Source: Gammaproteobacteria bacterium
GTDB lineage: Bacteria > Pseudomonadota > Gammaproteobacteria > UBA6429 > Thiohalophilaceae
Length of the DNA: 17,551 bases
Assembly: GCA_024639445.1 (NCBI GenBank)
Contig: JAHEIJ010000008.1
Span: forward strand, 1 to 17,551
Reading direction: 5' to 3'
Both the position numbers and the translations under genes were made by a program. Under the pieces are notes generated by a model. That model had not been told where the DNA came from. It saw only the letters and a list, made by a program, of their open reading frames with translations, and did not search any database. This document shows, one piece after another, positions 1 through 7,579 of this stretch; positions within the stretch are counted from its first letter, which is position 1, and each line of letters starts with the position of its first letter.

Positions 1-321
1 GGCGGCAATCCCACAGTTTCAAACACACTTATCGGTGCTGTTAACACGGATGCTGATTTTGGAACGGATTTGAGCGATGACCATCCGATTTCAATCAGCT
101 ATACGGCTGATACCACCATGAACCCAACGACTACCGCTGTAACCATCGGCGACACAGTATCCCAAACAGGGACTATTGGTTCTTTGCTGGTGCCCGGTGG
201 TACCGTTGAATGTTCCTCCTGCCATGATGTGCATAATACGTATGCCGTTTCGACCTCCTTAAAGCTGCTGAAAATCACGAATGATAACAGCGCACTGTGT
301 CTGACTTGCCACGCCAAGTAA
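1..321 (+). CDS. Multiheme cytochrome c, OmcE-like (3' end only)
   Basis: The reading frame is open from the first base of the window to the TAA at 319-321, so this is the C-terminal 106 residues of a longer protein. It has two CXXCH heme-binding motifs, CSSCH followed by DVH and a terminal CLTCH three residues before the end. A DDHPIS segment near the start probably supplies a distal heme ligand. The same order (GTDL, DDHPIS, CxSCHDxH, LCxTCHxK) appears at residues 133-202 of the 12-heme protein encoded at 4798-6474, so the two are paralogues over this stretch. From memory, this arrangement and the abrupt end after the last heme match the small tetraheme OmcE family of extracellular cytochrome filaments. 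The first two hemes and the signal peptide would lie upstream of the window. Cytochrome c identity is sure; the filament role is inferred. Confidence 0.85.
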   Translation, partial: GGNPTVSNTLIGAVNTDADFGTDLSDDHPISISYTADTTMNPTTTAVTIGDTVSQTGTIGSLLVPGGTVECSSCHDVHNTYAVSTSLKLLKITNDNSALCLTCHAK

Positions 322-344
322 ACTCTAGTTGAGGTGGTAAACCT

Positions 345-368
345 TCCCCCCGGATCAAACCGGGGGGA
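345..368 (+). terminator. GC-rich hairpin after the first cytochrome gene
   Basis: Arms 345-353 and 360-368 can pair over 9 bp (TCCCCCCGG with CCGGGGGGA) around a six-base loop, 24 bases after the stop codon. There is no run of T after the stem, so it is not a textbook intrinsic terminator. It may instead be an attenuator, or a 3' stabilising stem that lets the upstream cytochrome transcript accumulate above the downstream genes. Confidence 0.45.
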
Positions 369-438
369 TAGCTCTATATCAAATTCAGGGTATAGGGTAG
401 GTTATGCGCGTAGGTAAACTTTAGTCAGGTGGTGGAAC

Positions 439-1593
439 GTGAGTGCAATACAATCGCTGTTGAGTGTAAGTAATCGAACATATTCTTTTTCTCAAACCCG
501 CTTAGGATCTTATTTTCTTTTACTGTTGCTGACAACAGTACTGTTAGCGTCGTGTGCCGCGCCGGCCAAGAAAGAACAGGCTGGCCCGATATTTTACCCC
601 CCTTTACCCAATCCGCCCCGACTGCAGTATCTGGCGACCTTCTCCGGTGCGAGTGATGTGGTTGAATCCAGTGGCTTTAAGGCCTTTTTGCTGGGTGATC
701 GTACAGAGGCATCATCGCTGGTGGTTAAACCTTATGGGGTGGCTGCGCATAACGGGGCGATTTATGTGGTTGACACCCGGGGAAACGGCTACGGGGTGTT
801 TGATTTACGCAATAAGAAAGCCTTCACCGTCCGCGGCTCCGGGGCCGGCCGCATGCTAAAGCCCATCAATATCACAATCGATCAGGATGGCACTAAATAT
901 ATAACCGACACGGGACGTGATCAGATCCTGGTGTTTGATGCAAAGAATAAGTTTATACGGGCCTATGGCATAAAGGACCAATTCAAGCCCAGTGACGTGG
1001 CCAGCGTGGGTGACAAGCTGTTTGTCGCTGACTTGAAAAATCACCATATTCAGGTGCTGTCGAAACAAAGCGGGGATGTGCTCTACAATGTTGCACGCGG
1101 GGGGCAAAATGAAGGCGAACTGTTTTACCCCACGAATATCGAAGTGGATGCAGCCGGGTATCTCCATGTCAGTGATACCGGCAATTTTCGCATTCAGAAA
1201 TTCACCCTGGACGGTAAATTCGTGAGCAGTTATGGCGCGGTCGGTACCGGCCTTGGCCAGTTTGCCCGTCCCAAGGGGATTGCGGTCGATGATCTCGGGC
1301 GTCGCTATATCATCGATGCCGCGTTTGAAAATGTGCAAATCATCGATACTGATGGCAAATTGTTGCTGTTTTTCGGCGGACCGGGCGCGGACCGAGATAG
1401 CATCAATCTGCCAACAGACATTGAAATCGATTATGACAATGTCAACCTCTTTCAGAAATATGCCGATCCTAAATTCAAGCTTGAATATGTGATACTGGTT
1501 ACAAGTCAGTTTGGATTCAATAAGGTCAATGTGTATGGCTTTGGCAAAATGGAGGGCATGGACTACGAGGAGGAAATAAAGTCATTACAATAA
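439..1593 (+). CDS. NHL-repeat six-bladed beta-propeller lipoprotein
   Basis: This is a 384-residue protein starting at GTG, with AGGTGG at 427-432 as ribosome binding site. A basic N-terminus is followed by a hydrophobic stretch and the lipobox LLASC, giving a lipidated Cys39. Residue +2 is Ala, so sorting to the outer membrane is expected. Six NHL-type blades follow, each with a pattern like xPxxIxxDxxGxxYVxD...IxxFD.dGk. The fifth begins RPKGIAVD, as in the two other propellers of the locus. There is no heme motif. NHL propellers usually serve as binding scaffolds, and from memory such proteins sit beside multiheme cytochrome genes in Geobacter (for example near omcS). A periplasmic or surface role in assembling or docking cytochromes at the outer membrane is inferred, and no enzymatic residues are recognisable. 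Confidence 0.88.
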   Translation: MSAIQSLLSVSNRTYSFSQTRLGSYFLLLLLTTVLLASCAAPAKKEQAGPIFYPPLPNPPRLQYLATFSGASDVVESSGFKAFLLGDRTEASSLVVKPYGVAAHNGAIYVVDTRGNGYGVFDLRNKKAFTVRGSGAGRMLKPINITIDQDGTKYITDTGRDQILVFDAKNKFIRAYGIKDQFKPSDVASVGDKLFVADLKNHHIQVLSKQSGDVLYNVARGGQNEGELFYPTNIEVDAAGYLHVSDTGNFRIQKFTLDGKFVSSYGAVGTGLGQFARPKGIAVDDLGRRYIIDAAFENVQIIDTDGKLLLFFGGPGADRDSINLPTDIEIDYDNVNLFQKYADPKFKLEYVILVTSQFGFNKVNVYGFGKMEGMDYEEEIKSLQ

Positions 1594-1692
1594 CCACACG
1601 AACAGGCTGATGCACAAATACATAATTTCAAAGAATGTTGGATGTGATGAAAACCTATGGCGAACCTGAAGTCAAAATAACCTAAAATGTGA

Positions 1693-1740
1693 AGACACAC
1701 AGTGTCTCACTGCGAATGAGCTGATTTGCAAGACAGTGAG
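1693..1740 (+). promoter_or_regulatory. Two alternative hairpins ahead of the barrel gene
   Basis: AGACAC at 1693-1698 can pair with GTGTCT at 1702-1707. Alternatively CTCACTG at 1706-1712 can pair with CAGTGAG at 1734-1740. The two share bases 1706-1707 and so compete. The second stem contains the only Shine-Dalgarno-like bases (GTGAG) before the ATG at 1746, and could limit translation of the barrel. The stems are short, so this may be chance. The rest of the 1594-1745 gap shows no clear promoter. Confidence 0.25.
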
Positions 1741-1745
1741 CATAT

Positions 1746-3761
1746 ATGGTTGGTCCAATTAAGAATGTGAATACGCGCCGGGTTGGTGTGGCTTTGCTGT
1801 GGACCGCCGTCAGTTTCAGTGCCTACAGTGCAGATGAAATTGCGGCGTTTCGCTTGACCGGTGCGGAAGGGTATGTGGAACTGCGTTACAGAAACAATGA
1901 TCAAACTACAGAGGTCGGCGATGTAACAACTTCCAGGGAATCACGTATTGTGACCGAGCAAGAAATCTACGTTCTCACCCACAGTTATATTTATCATCCC
2001 AGTTTTCTCAAGGTGGATTTAGGACTGGGGCCTTTTTTCCAGCAAAAAAAAGTGGATTACGGCGCTGGCCTTATTGAGGAGGACGAATCGCCCTGGAATA
2101 TGGATGCCAGACTGCATTTTCTTGAAGAAAAACCCTATCCGTTAAATTTATATTATATTCAGAATAACTCGGTTACGGGTGAGAGTCTGCAGCGGTTTGA
2201 ATCAAAGTACACCAAACAGGGCGTTAATTTCAGCCTGCTCAAGCCAGTCACGCCGATCCCGTTACATATTGAGGGATTCCAGGCAAGAACCAAGGGAGGC
2301 GGGTTTGACTATATAATTAACGATGCCACTGATGTGTTCACCTTTCGTTCGACCATCCCGTCCGGGGACCACGGAAATCACCAGTTGGACTATACCACCA
2401 GGGAAGTGATTTCCGAGAGTGGGCGTACCAGCCTACCTATACAAAAAACTGCCTTAACAGCAGATTCGGCCAGGCTTGATTCCCGACTGTTTTTCGGCGC
2501 TCAACGACAAATTCAGTTGATCAATAACATCGCCTACCTGGATCAGAAAAGTACACGCTCGGAGGAGCAATTACGTATTACCCCGAATGTAACCTGGCAG
2601 CATTCGGATAAATGGCGATCGCAATACAGCTTTAACTATCTAGACGATAAGCAGGACCAGGTGACGACCCAGAATCGCAGCGGGCAAGGGGGTTTTAACT
2701 ATAAAATGAGGCAAGACCTGGAGTTTAACGCCGACCTTCACGGCAATGATACCAAAATCACCGGTTCAAGGCTGACTAGTTACGGTACCGCGGCGGCTGT
2801 CAATTATTCGCACACGTTGCCTTTTGGGCGAGTGAATTTACTCGCGGCAGCTCGTTATGATGTTAATGATCGGGTGGTGAGCGAGTTTGTGCCGGTCAGA
2901 GGCGAAAGTCATATCTTAATCGGCACGATACCGGACCAATTGGCTCGAGATAATATTGTGCTTACCTCGATTCGAGTGTTTGAGGTTCTTCCCGGCGGGA
3001 CGGAACAGGAGCAAGTGGTCGGGATAGGCTCGGTTTGCAACCCGGCGTTGTTTGATATTCTGGTCACAGCGATTGGTGCTAAAACCCAAATAACCAATTG
3101 TAATGGGATTGCCGGTGTGTCTGTTCCGTTCAGAGTGGATTACGTATTCGATCCGGGCGGGACCGTAGCCTACTCTACGCTTACCCAGAACTACCAGGCC
3201 AATCTTGACCTGTTCCAATATTATAAATTCTATGCCCAGTTTGCTGACAGCAGCAACACCATTCGTTCCGGCGCCCCCACCACCCCCCTGGATGCTTACC
3301 GCAACACCCTGGTCGGGGCACAGGCCGATTATCCGCTATATGATATCGTCACCCTGGGTGCTGATGTGAGGTATGAAGATCAAAGAGGTACTCGTATCTC
3401 GTACGATCGTTATACCGCCGACATCTATACCCAGTTTCAAATCTGGTCGAGCAGCCTGAAGTTGTCCCGCTATCGGGTACTGCAGGATTATATTGGTGAA
3501 ATCGAGGACATTGATTTGGTGCGTCACAGATTACAATTTCGCACCCGTATCTGGGACGGCTTCATTATTTCTTTTGAACTCATGGATGAAGAGGACACGG
3601 GCGGCGTCGCACCACGCCGGTCAAGATTTCAAAACCTTATCGGCGAATGGCGCATGCGTAAATTAACGCTAAAAGGTGAAGCCAAATTCACGCAAGACCG
3701 AACTGGTCTCTCTGGCCAGGATCATGCGCGGGTATTGATAAGCCTGAGGCGGGATTTTTAA
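1746..3761 (+). CDS. Outer-membrane beta-barrel protein of the cytochrome locus
   Basis: A 671-residue protein. The N-terminus is a cleavable signal ending near AYSA before DEIAAF. The remainder alternates polar and hydrophobic residues with many aromatic residues in short segments, typical of a large transmembrane beta-barrel, and the chain ends in LRRDF. A C-terminal Phe is the usual BAM recognition signal. There is no heme motif and no N-terminal CXXC of the MtrB type. Residues about 385-475 interrupt the barrel pattern and look like a long loop or plug, with cysteines at 431 and 452 that could form a disulfide. It lies between two NHL lipoprotein genes and upstream of a 12-heme cytochrome, overlapping the next gene by one base (TAATG). 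A porin-like conduit or export channel for cytochromes is the natural reading, but no named family is certain. The start is the first ATG after an in-frame TGA at 1737. Confidence 0.8.
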   Translation: MVGPIKNVNTRRVGVALLWTAVSFSAYSADEIAAFRLTGAEGYVELRYRNNDQTTEVGDVTTSRESRIVTEQEIYVLTHSYIYHPSFLKVDLGLGPFFQQKKVDYGAGLIEEDESPWNMDARLHFLEEKPYPLNLYYIQNNSVTGESLQRFESKYTKQGVNFSLLKPVTPIPLHIEGFQARTKGGGFDYIINDATDVFTFRSTIPSGDHGNHQLDYTTREVISESGRTSLPIQKTALTADSARLDSRLFFGAQRQIQLINNIAYLDQKSTRSEEQLRITPNVTWQHSDKWRSQYSFNYLDDKQDQVTTQNRSGQGGFNYKMRQDLEFNADLHGNDTKITGSRLTSYGTAAAVNYSHTLPFGRVNLLAAARYDVNDRVVSEFVPVRGESHILIGTIPDQLARDNIVLTSIRVFEVLPGGTEQEQVVGIGSVCNPALFDILVTAIGAKTQITNCNGIAGVSVPFRVDYVFDPGGTVAYSTLTQNYQANLDLFQYYKFYAQFADSSNTIRSGAPTTPLDAYRNTLVGAQADYPLYDIVTLGADVRYEDQRGTRISYDRYTADIYTQFQIWSSSLKLSRYRVLQDYIGEIEDIDLVRHRLQFRTRIWDGFIISFELMDEEDTGGVAPRRSRFQNLIGEWRMRKLTLKGEAKFTQDRTGLSGQDHARVLISLRRDF

Positions 3762-4801
3762 TGATTACCCAGACTCAACTTGGCAAAGTACTGACAGTAA
3801 TGAGTTTAGTATCATTATTATTCGCCTGTGCCGCCAAACCTTCAGCTCTTCAATCTGAGTTACAAAACCTGGTGTGGCCGTCTCCCCCGGCCACTGCACG
3901 TATTGCTTATGTAAGAAGCATCTCACGCCCTGAAGATCTGGGGATTCGCAAGGATTTCTTTCAGTGGCTGGGAGAATTGCTTACCGGTAGCACGGAACGC
4001 CATTTGGTGAAGCCCATGGCAGTGACCGTGATTGCGGATAAGGTGTTGTATGTGGCTGATCCCGGAGTGGAAGGGGTGCATCGATTTGATCTCAAAGCCG
4101 GGGATTATGATGTTATTCGCCGCGAGGACAATAAACCTCTGCCTTCAGCAGTGGCATTAGTGAGTGGATCTGATGGTGAGGTATACGTTTCAGATTCACA
4201 ACTGGAGCAGGTTTACCGTATTGATCCCGGGGCTGAATTTGCCAAACCCCTGGCCCTTCATGCGACATTGAAACATCCTACCGGTCTGGCATGGGATGAG
4301 GCGACCGCGCGGCTGTATGTGGTTGATACCTGGAATCATGACATCAAGGTATTCAATCGTGATGGAAGTCTGCATAGGGTACTGGGTCAACGGGGCAAAA
4401 AGCCGGGCCAATTCAATTTTCCGACTTATATCTGGCATCAAGCCGATGGACACTTGCTGGTGACGGACTCGTTGAATTTCCGGATCCAGATCCTGGATGA
4501 GCAGGGTAACGCTATACGTGCCTTCGGTAAGTTGGGCCGTGGCAGTGGCAATCTGTCTCGCCCCAAAGGGGTTGCGGTAGATCGGGATGGCCATATTTAT
4601 GTCGTGGATTCAATGTTTCACGCGCTACAGATATTCGATCAGGAGGGACAGCTGTTACTGCCCATTGGACAGCAGGGTAATGCGCCAGGTGAGTTCTGGT
4701 TACCCGTGGGTGTATTTCTTAATGACAATGACGAAATCTATATTGCCGATTCCTACAACCGCCGGGTGTTGGTGTTCCGCTATCTCGGAGGCACGTCATG
4801 A
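3761..4801 (+). CDS. NHL-repeat six-bladed beta-propeller lipoprotein (second copy)
   Basis: A 346-residue protein whose ATG overlaps the stop of the barrel gene (TAATG), pointing to coupled translation. A hydrophobic segment ends in the lipobox LLFAC, giving a lipidated Cys23 with Ala at +2, so outer-membrane sorting is expected. Six NHL blades can be followed: near KPMAV, LPSAV, HPTGL, FPTYI, RPKGVAVD and LPVGV. Each carries a YVxDS/T-type strand and most end in a G-turn. The fifth blade matches the fifth blades of the propellers at 439 and 10955. The N-terminal WPSPPATARIAYV resembles FYPPLPNPPRLQYL in the first propeller, so the two are paralogues over their whole length. The gene ends in ATGA, overlapping the 12-heme cytochrome. 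A structural or assembly role with the barrel is inferred. Confidence 0.88.
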   Translation: MITQTQLGKVLTVMSLVSLLFACAAKPSALQSELQNLVWPSPPATARIAYVRSISRPEDLGIRKDFFQWLGELLTGSTERHLVKPMAVTVIADKVLYVADPGVEGVHRFDLKAGDYDVIRREDNKPLPSAVALVSGSDGEVYVSDSQLEQVYRIDPGAEFAKPLALHATLKHPTGLAWDEATARLYVVDTWNHDIKVFNRDGSLHRVLGQRGKKPGQFNFPTYIWHQADGHLLVTDSLNFRIQILDEQGNAIRAFGKLGRGSGNLSRPKGVAVDRDGHIYVVDSMFHALQIFDQEGQLLLPIGQQGNAPGEFWLPVGVFLNDNDEIYIADSYNRRVLVFRYLGGTS

Positions 4802-6474
4802 AGCGCCTTGTCAGTTTGTTATGCTTATCTCTAATGCTGGCCGCGACACCTGCAGCCATGGCCAAGAGGCCGATTAGCCAGAGTATACATAACCTGTCGG
4901 TATCGGGTCCCGGGAAGATCAAGGCGGCGGGCAAGAATAATATTTGCATATTTTGTCATGCCGCACACCATGCAGAGCCTTCTCAAGCCCTGTGGAACAA
5001 GGGTAAACAGGCGACGGTGTATCAGCCTTACAGCAGCAGTACCGCCAAAGCCTCACCGGGACAACCGACCGGATCATCCTTGTTGTGTCTGAGTTGCCAT
5101 GACGGCACCATCGCCCTGGGCAAGATGAAGAATAAGCCGGAAGTCGCCATGGCGGGGGGGTTCAGAACCCTGCCGCCGGGACCCACTCAGTTGGGAACGG
5201 ATTTACGGGATGATCATCCGATTTCGTTTGTCTATTTCAATGATCCCGAGTTGGCACCGGCTGCAAGTCTGAATGGTGTGGTTAAACTGGAAAACGGTCA
5301 AGTTCAGTGTGTCAGTTGTCATGATCCGCATGATAATGAGTTTGGTAAATTCCTGGTGATGTCGAACCAGGGCGGAACATTGTGTACCACCTGTCATACT
5401 AAGAACTACTGGAACCAGACACCCCACAGTACTTCCATCGCGACCTGGAACAATATGGGTACCGATCCCTGGCCGAATTCAAGCTGGGTCACGGTGGCCA
5501 GTAATGCCTGTGGGAATTGCCATCGGCCCCATACCGCCGGGACACCCCAGCGGTTGTTGAACCATGCACTTGAAGAAGACAACTGTCTTGTATGTCACAA
5601 CGGCCATGTGGCACAAAAAGACGTGCAAGCGGAGTTTAACAAGTTTTCGCGACATCCCATCACCACGACAAGCGGTATTCACGATCCCGCCGAAGCCGCG
5701 GTGATTGACTCGCGCCATGTGGAGTGCGCCGACTGCCACAATCCCCATGCCGCCCAGAGCGGTGCCGTGTCTGTGATGGGCACGTTGACCGGTGTCCGTG
5801 GGGTGAATATCGCCGGCGTTGAAGTGAACCCCGTCAATTATGAATATGAAGTCTGTTTTCGCTGTCATGCAGACAGCTTTAACAAGCCCACCGCCAGTAC
5901 CACACGCATGCATGATCAGACCAATGTACGGCTGGAGTTTGACACCGCCAACCCTTCTTATCACCCGGTGGCTGGGCCCGGTAGAAATCCCAACGTTGGC
6001 AGTCTGATTCCGCCTTTGACCTCCAGCAGCGTCATCAAGTGTACCGATTGCCACAATAATAACGCCGGGGCGAACGCAGGTGGGGTGGGGCCGAATGGTC
6101 CGCATGGCTCCAATTACTCGCCGCTACTGGAACGGCAGTACGTGACCATGGATCCCAACACCTATTCCCGGTCGGACTATGCCCTGTGTTTCAAGTGCCA
6201 TAGTGAAAGCTATGTGATGACTGATATAGGTTTTCCTCATGATTTGCATATGCGAGGGAATAATAGTGCTTGTAGCACTTGCCATGATCCGCATGGTATC
6301 AGCATCACCCAGGGCAACAGTATTAATAACAAGGCCTTGATTAATTTTGATACTAATATCGCCTCACCAAATAGTAGTGGAAAATTTTATTACGAATCAT
6401 CGGGGCCCAATCGGGGGAGCTGTTATTTGAGCTGTCATGGCAAGGACCATAATCCGTTGAATTATCCAAAGTAA
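4798..6474 (+). CDS. Dodecaheme cytochrome c with OmcE-like N-terminal domain
   Basis: A 558-residue exported protein with a signal peptide cleaved near AAMA at residue 22. It has 11 CXXCH motifs, beginning at about residues 50, 97, 171, 196, 238, 263, 310, 353, 415, 464 and 492. A twelfth, C-terminal site at 542-547 is CX3CH (CYLSCH). Residues 23-202 hold four hemes in an OmcE-like order: CIFCHAAHH, LCLSCHDGTIA, DDHPISF, CVSCHDPH, LCTTCH. They align with the partial protein at 1-321. The remaining eight sites have the doubled-CXXCH pattern, with several CHxPH or CHDPHG motifs whose second His is a likely distal ligand. The ATG overlaps the preceding NHL gene by four bases. It is likely an outer-membrane or extracellular electron carrier. 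No catalytic residues such as a CXXCK heme are seen, so enzyme activity is not suggested. Confidence 0.9.
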   Translation: MKRLVSLLCLSLMLAATPAAMAKRPISQSIHNLSVSGPGKIKAAGKNNICIFCHAAHHAEPSQALWNKGKQATVYQPYSSSTAKASPGQPTGSSLLCLSCHDGTIALGKMKNKPEVAMAGGFRTLPPGPTQLGTDLRDDHPISFVYFNDPELAPAASLNGVVKLENGQVQCVSCHDPHDNEFGKFLVMSNQGGTLCTTCHTKNYWNQTPHSTSIATWNNMGTDPWPNSSWVTVASNACGNCHRPHTAGTPQRLLNHALEEDNCLVCHNGHVAQKDVQAEFNKFSRHPITTTSGIHDPAEAAVIDSRHVECADCHNPHAAQSGAVSVMGTLTGVRGVNIAGVEVNPVNYEYEVCFRCHADSFNKPTASTTRMHDQTNVRLEFDTANPSYHPVAGPGRNPNVGSLIPPLTSSSVIKCTDCHNNNAGANAGGVGPNGPHGSNYSPLLERQYVTMDPNTYSRSDYALCFKCHSESYVMTDIGFPHDLHMRGNNSACSTCHDPHGISITQGNSINNKALINFDTNIASPNSSGKFYYESSGPNRGSCYLSCHGKDHNPLNYPK

Positions 6475-6499
6475 TTTAAAAGCACTTGCTGACGATAAG

Positions 6500-6540
6500 T
6501 TGAGATAGTTCAATTATTTTTTGTGAGAATCAGGCATTAT
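6500..6540 (+). promoter_or_regulatory. Possible FNR/ANR-type site and -10 element
   Basis: TTGAG-ATAG-TTCAA at 6500-6513 matches the FNR/ANR consensus TTGATNNNNATCAA at eight of ten specified positions, with both outer half-sites TTGA and TCAA intact. A weak -10 (CATTAT, 6535-6540) follows. The inferred transcription start near 6548 would put the site centre at about -41.5, the usual class II activator position. This would give oxygen-responsive transcription of the genes from 6560 on. The leader would be only about 12 bases long. The match is by eye and has not been scored. Confidence 0.35.
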
Positions 6541-6559
6541 ATGAGATAAAGTTGAGTAA

Positions 6560-7579
6560 ATGATGTTGCGTCATCGCAAGTTTATAAAACAGTGGTGCAT
6601 CTGTGTCATCCTATTTTTGGGGACACTGTTTTATGGCACGCAAGTCGAGGCACAAGAAAAACAAATGGCTTACAGTGAACAACAGTTGCTTGAACATCCG
6701 AATCTGGTGCCGTTGTTATTCGGCAAGGGGGAGATCGTTCTCAAGCAGATCCCAGATCCCCATTGGCGTGATGACGGCTGTATAGCCTGTCATAGCAAAA
6801 AGCCCGATAAAAAGGGCCTGCATCTTCGGGGTGCTGATGTTGATGCGATGTGTAATCGTTGTCATAGCGTGGTGCCGATACACAGTTATCACCATCCATC
6901 CGGGATAAAATCGCCTAAATCCATGCAGGCGCGCATGCCGCGTTCATTTAAACAATCCATCAAACAGAATAAAGGTAAGGTCACCTGTACTACCTGCCAT
7001 GATTTGCCCATGCAATGCCTTCCCAAGCGCAAACAGGAACGCGGCCTTAACCCTTCGTTCTTTCGCGAGGGGCCGTATCGCACACGTGATGCTATTTGTT
7101 ATCGTTGTCATAAGGAGAGCGCCTATAGCCGACTGAACCCCCACAAACAAATCAATGCACGCGGCGATCTCAAGCAGGAAATCTGTGGTGTCTGTCATCA
7201 GGAAATTGAAAAATTACGCACGGCAAAAAGTATTCAGGACGTTGTTTTTAATGTGGAAGATGATCTGAGTAATATATGTACGGGGTGTCATCCCTTGCAG
7301 CCGCATCCGGGTGGTGCGTCTATCTTTGGCGCCAAACGCAAGCAGCCACCCAATCACCTGGTAGTGCCTTCAAACAGGGTGCGTGAACGTATGGCACAAA
7401 AACAAAAGGAAAATGACATTATTTTGCCTTTAGAACCGGAGAGCGGAAAAATCTTTTGCGGCACCTGTCATAATCCTCATGCGAAAGGCGTGATAAAAGA
7501 CCCGGCGGCGGCACGGGGTGCTGAAAGTAAAAACCGGTTGCGGGCGCAAAAAATATGTCACAATTGCCATGAAATGTAG
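6560..7579 (+). CDS. Periplasmic octaheme cytochrome c
   Basis: A 339-residue protein with an N-terminal signal peptide ending near QVEA before QEKQ. There are eight CXXCH motifs, in order: CIACH (from residue 74), CNRCH, CTTCH, CYRCH, CGVCH, CTGCH, CGTCH, and CHNCH (333-337) two residues from the end. Between hemes lie many Lys/Arg residues, so the protein is strongly basic, and extra histidines (IHSYHHP, NPHKQ, QPHPGG, NPHAKG) can act as distal ligands. There is no membrane anchor and no CXXCK. It is the first gene after an 85-base gap and overlaps the next gene by 11 bases. A soluble periplasmic shuttle between the inner-membrane complex downstream and the outer-membrane part upstream is inferred. 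ATG 6560 is followed at once by another ATG at 6563, so the start could be one codon later. Confidence 0.88.
   Translation: MMLRHRKFIKQWCICVILFLGTLFYGTQVEAQEKQMAYSEQQLLEHPNLVPLLFGKGEIVLKQIPDPHWRDDGCIACHSKKPDKKGLHLRGADVDAMCNRCHSVVPIHSYHHPSGIKSPKSMQARMPRSFKQSIKQNKGKVTCTTCHDLPMQCLPKRKQERGLNPSFFREGPYRTRDAICYRCHKESAYSRLNPHKQINARGDLKQEICGVCHQEIEKLRTAKSIQDVVFNVEDDLSNICTGCHPLQPHPGGASIFGAKRKQPPNHLVVPSNRVRERMAQKQKENDIILPLEPESGKIFCGTCHNPHAKGVIKDPAAARGAESKNRLRAQKICHNCHEM

Noticed and set aside
1746..3761. Barrel as an MtrB/PioB homologue
   Set aside because: There is no N-terminal CXXC and no MtrA-like decaheme partner next to it.
5479..6105. Antisense open frame of 208 codons within the 12-heme gene
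   Set aside because: It is the complement of clear heme motifs; the apparent protein has no domain and no ribosome site.
7518..7568. Extended start of the anchored octaheme gene at 7518
   Set aside because: It would add 17 residues inside the previous gene without a ribosome site, and would put a longer charged stretch before the signal segment.
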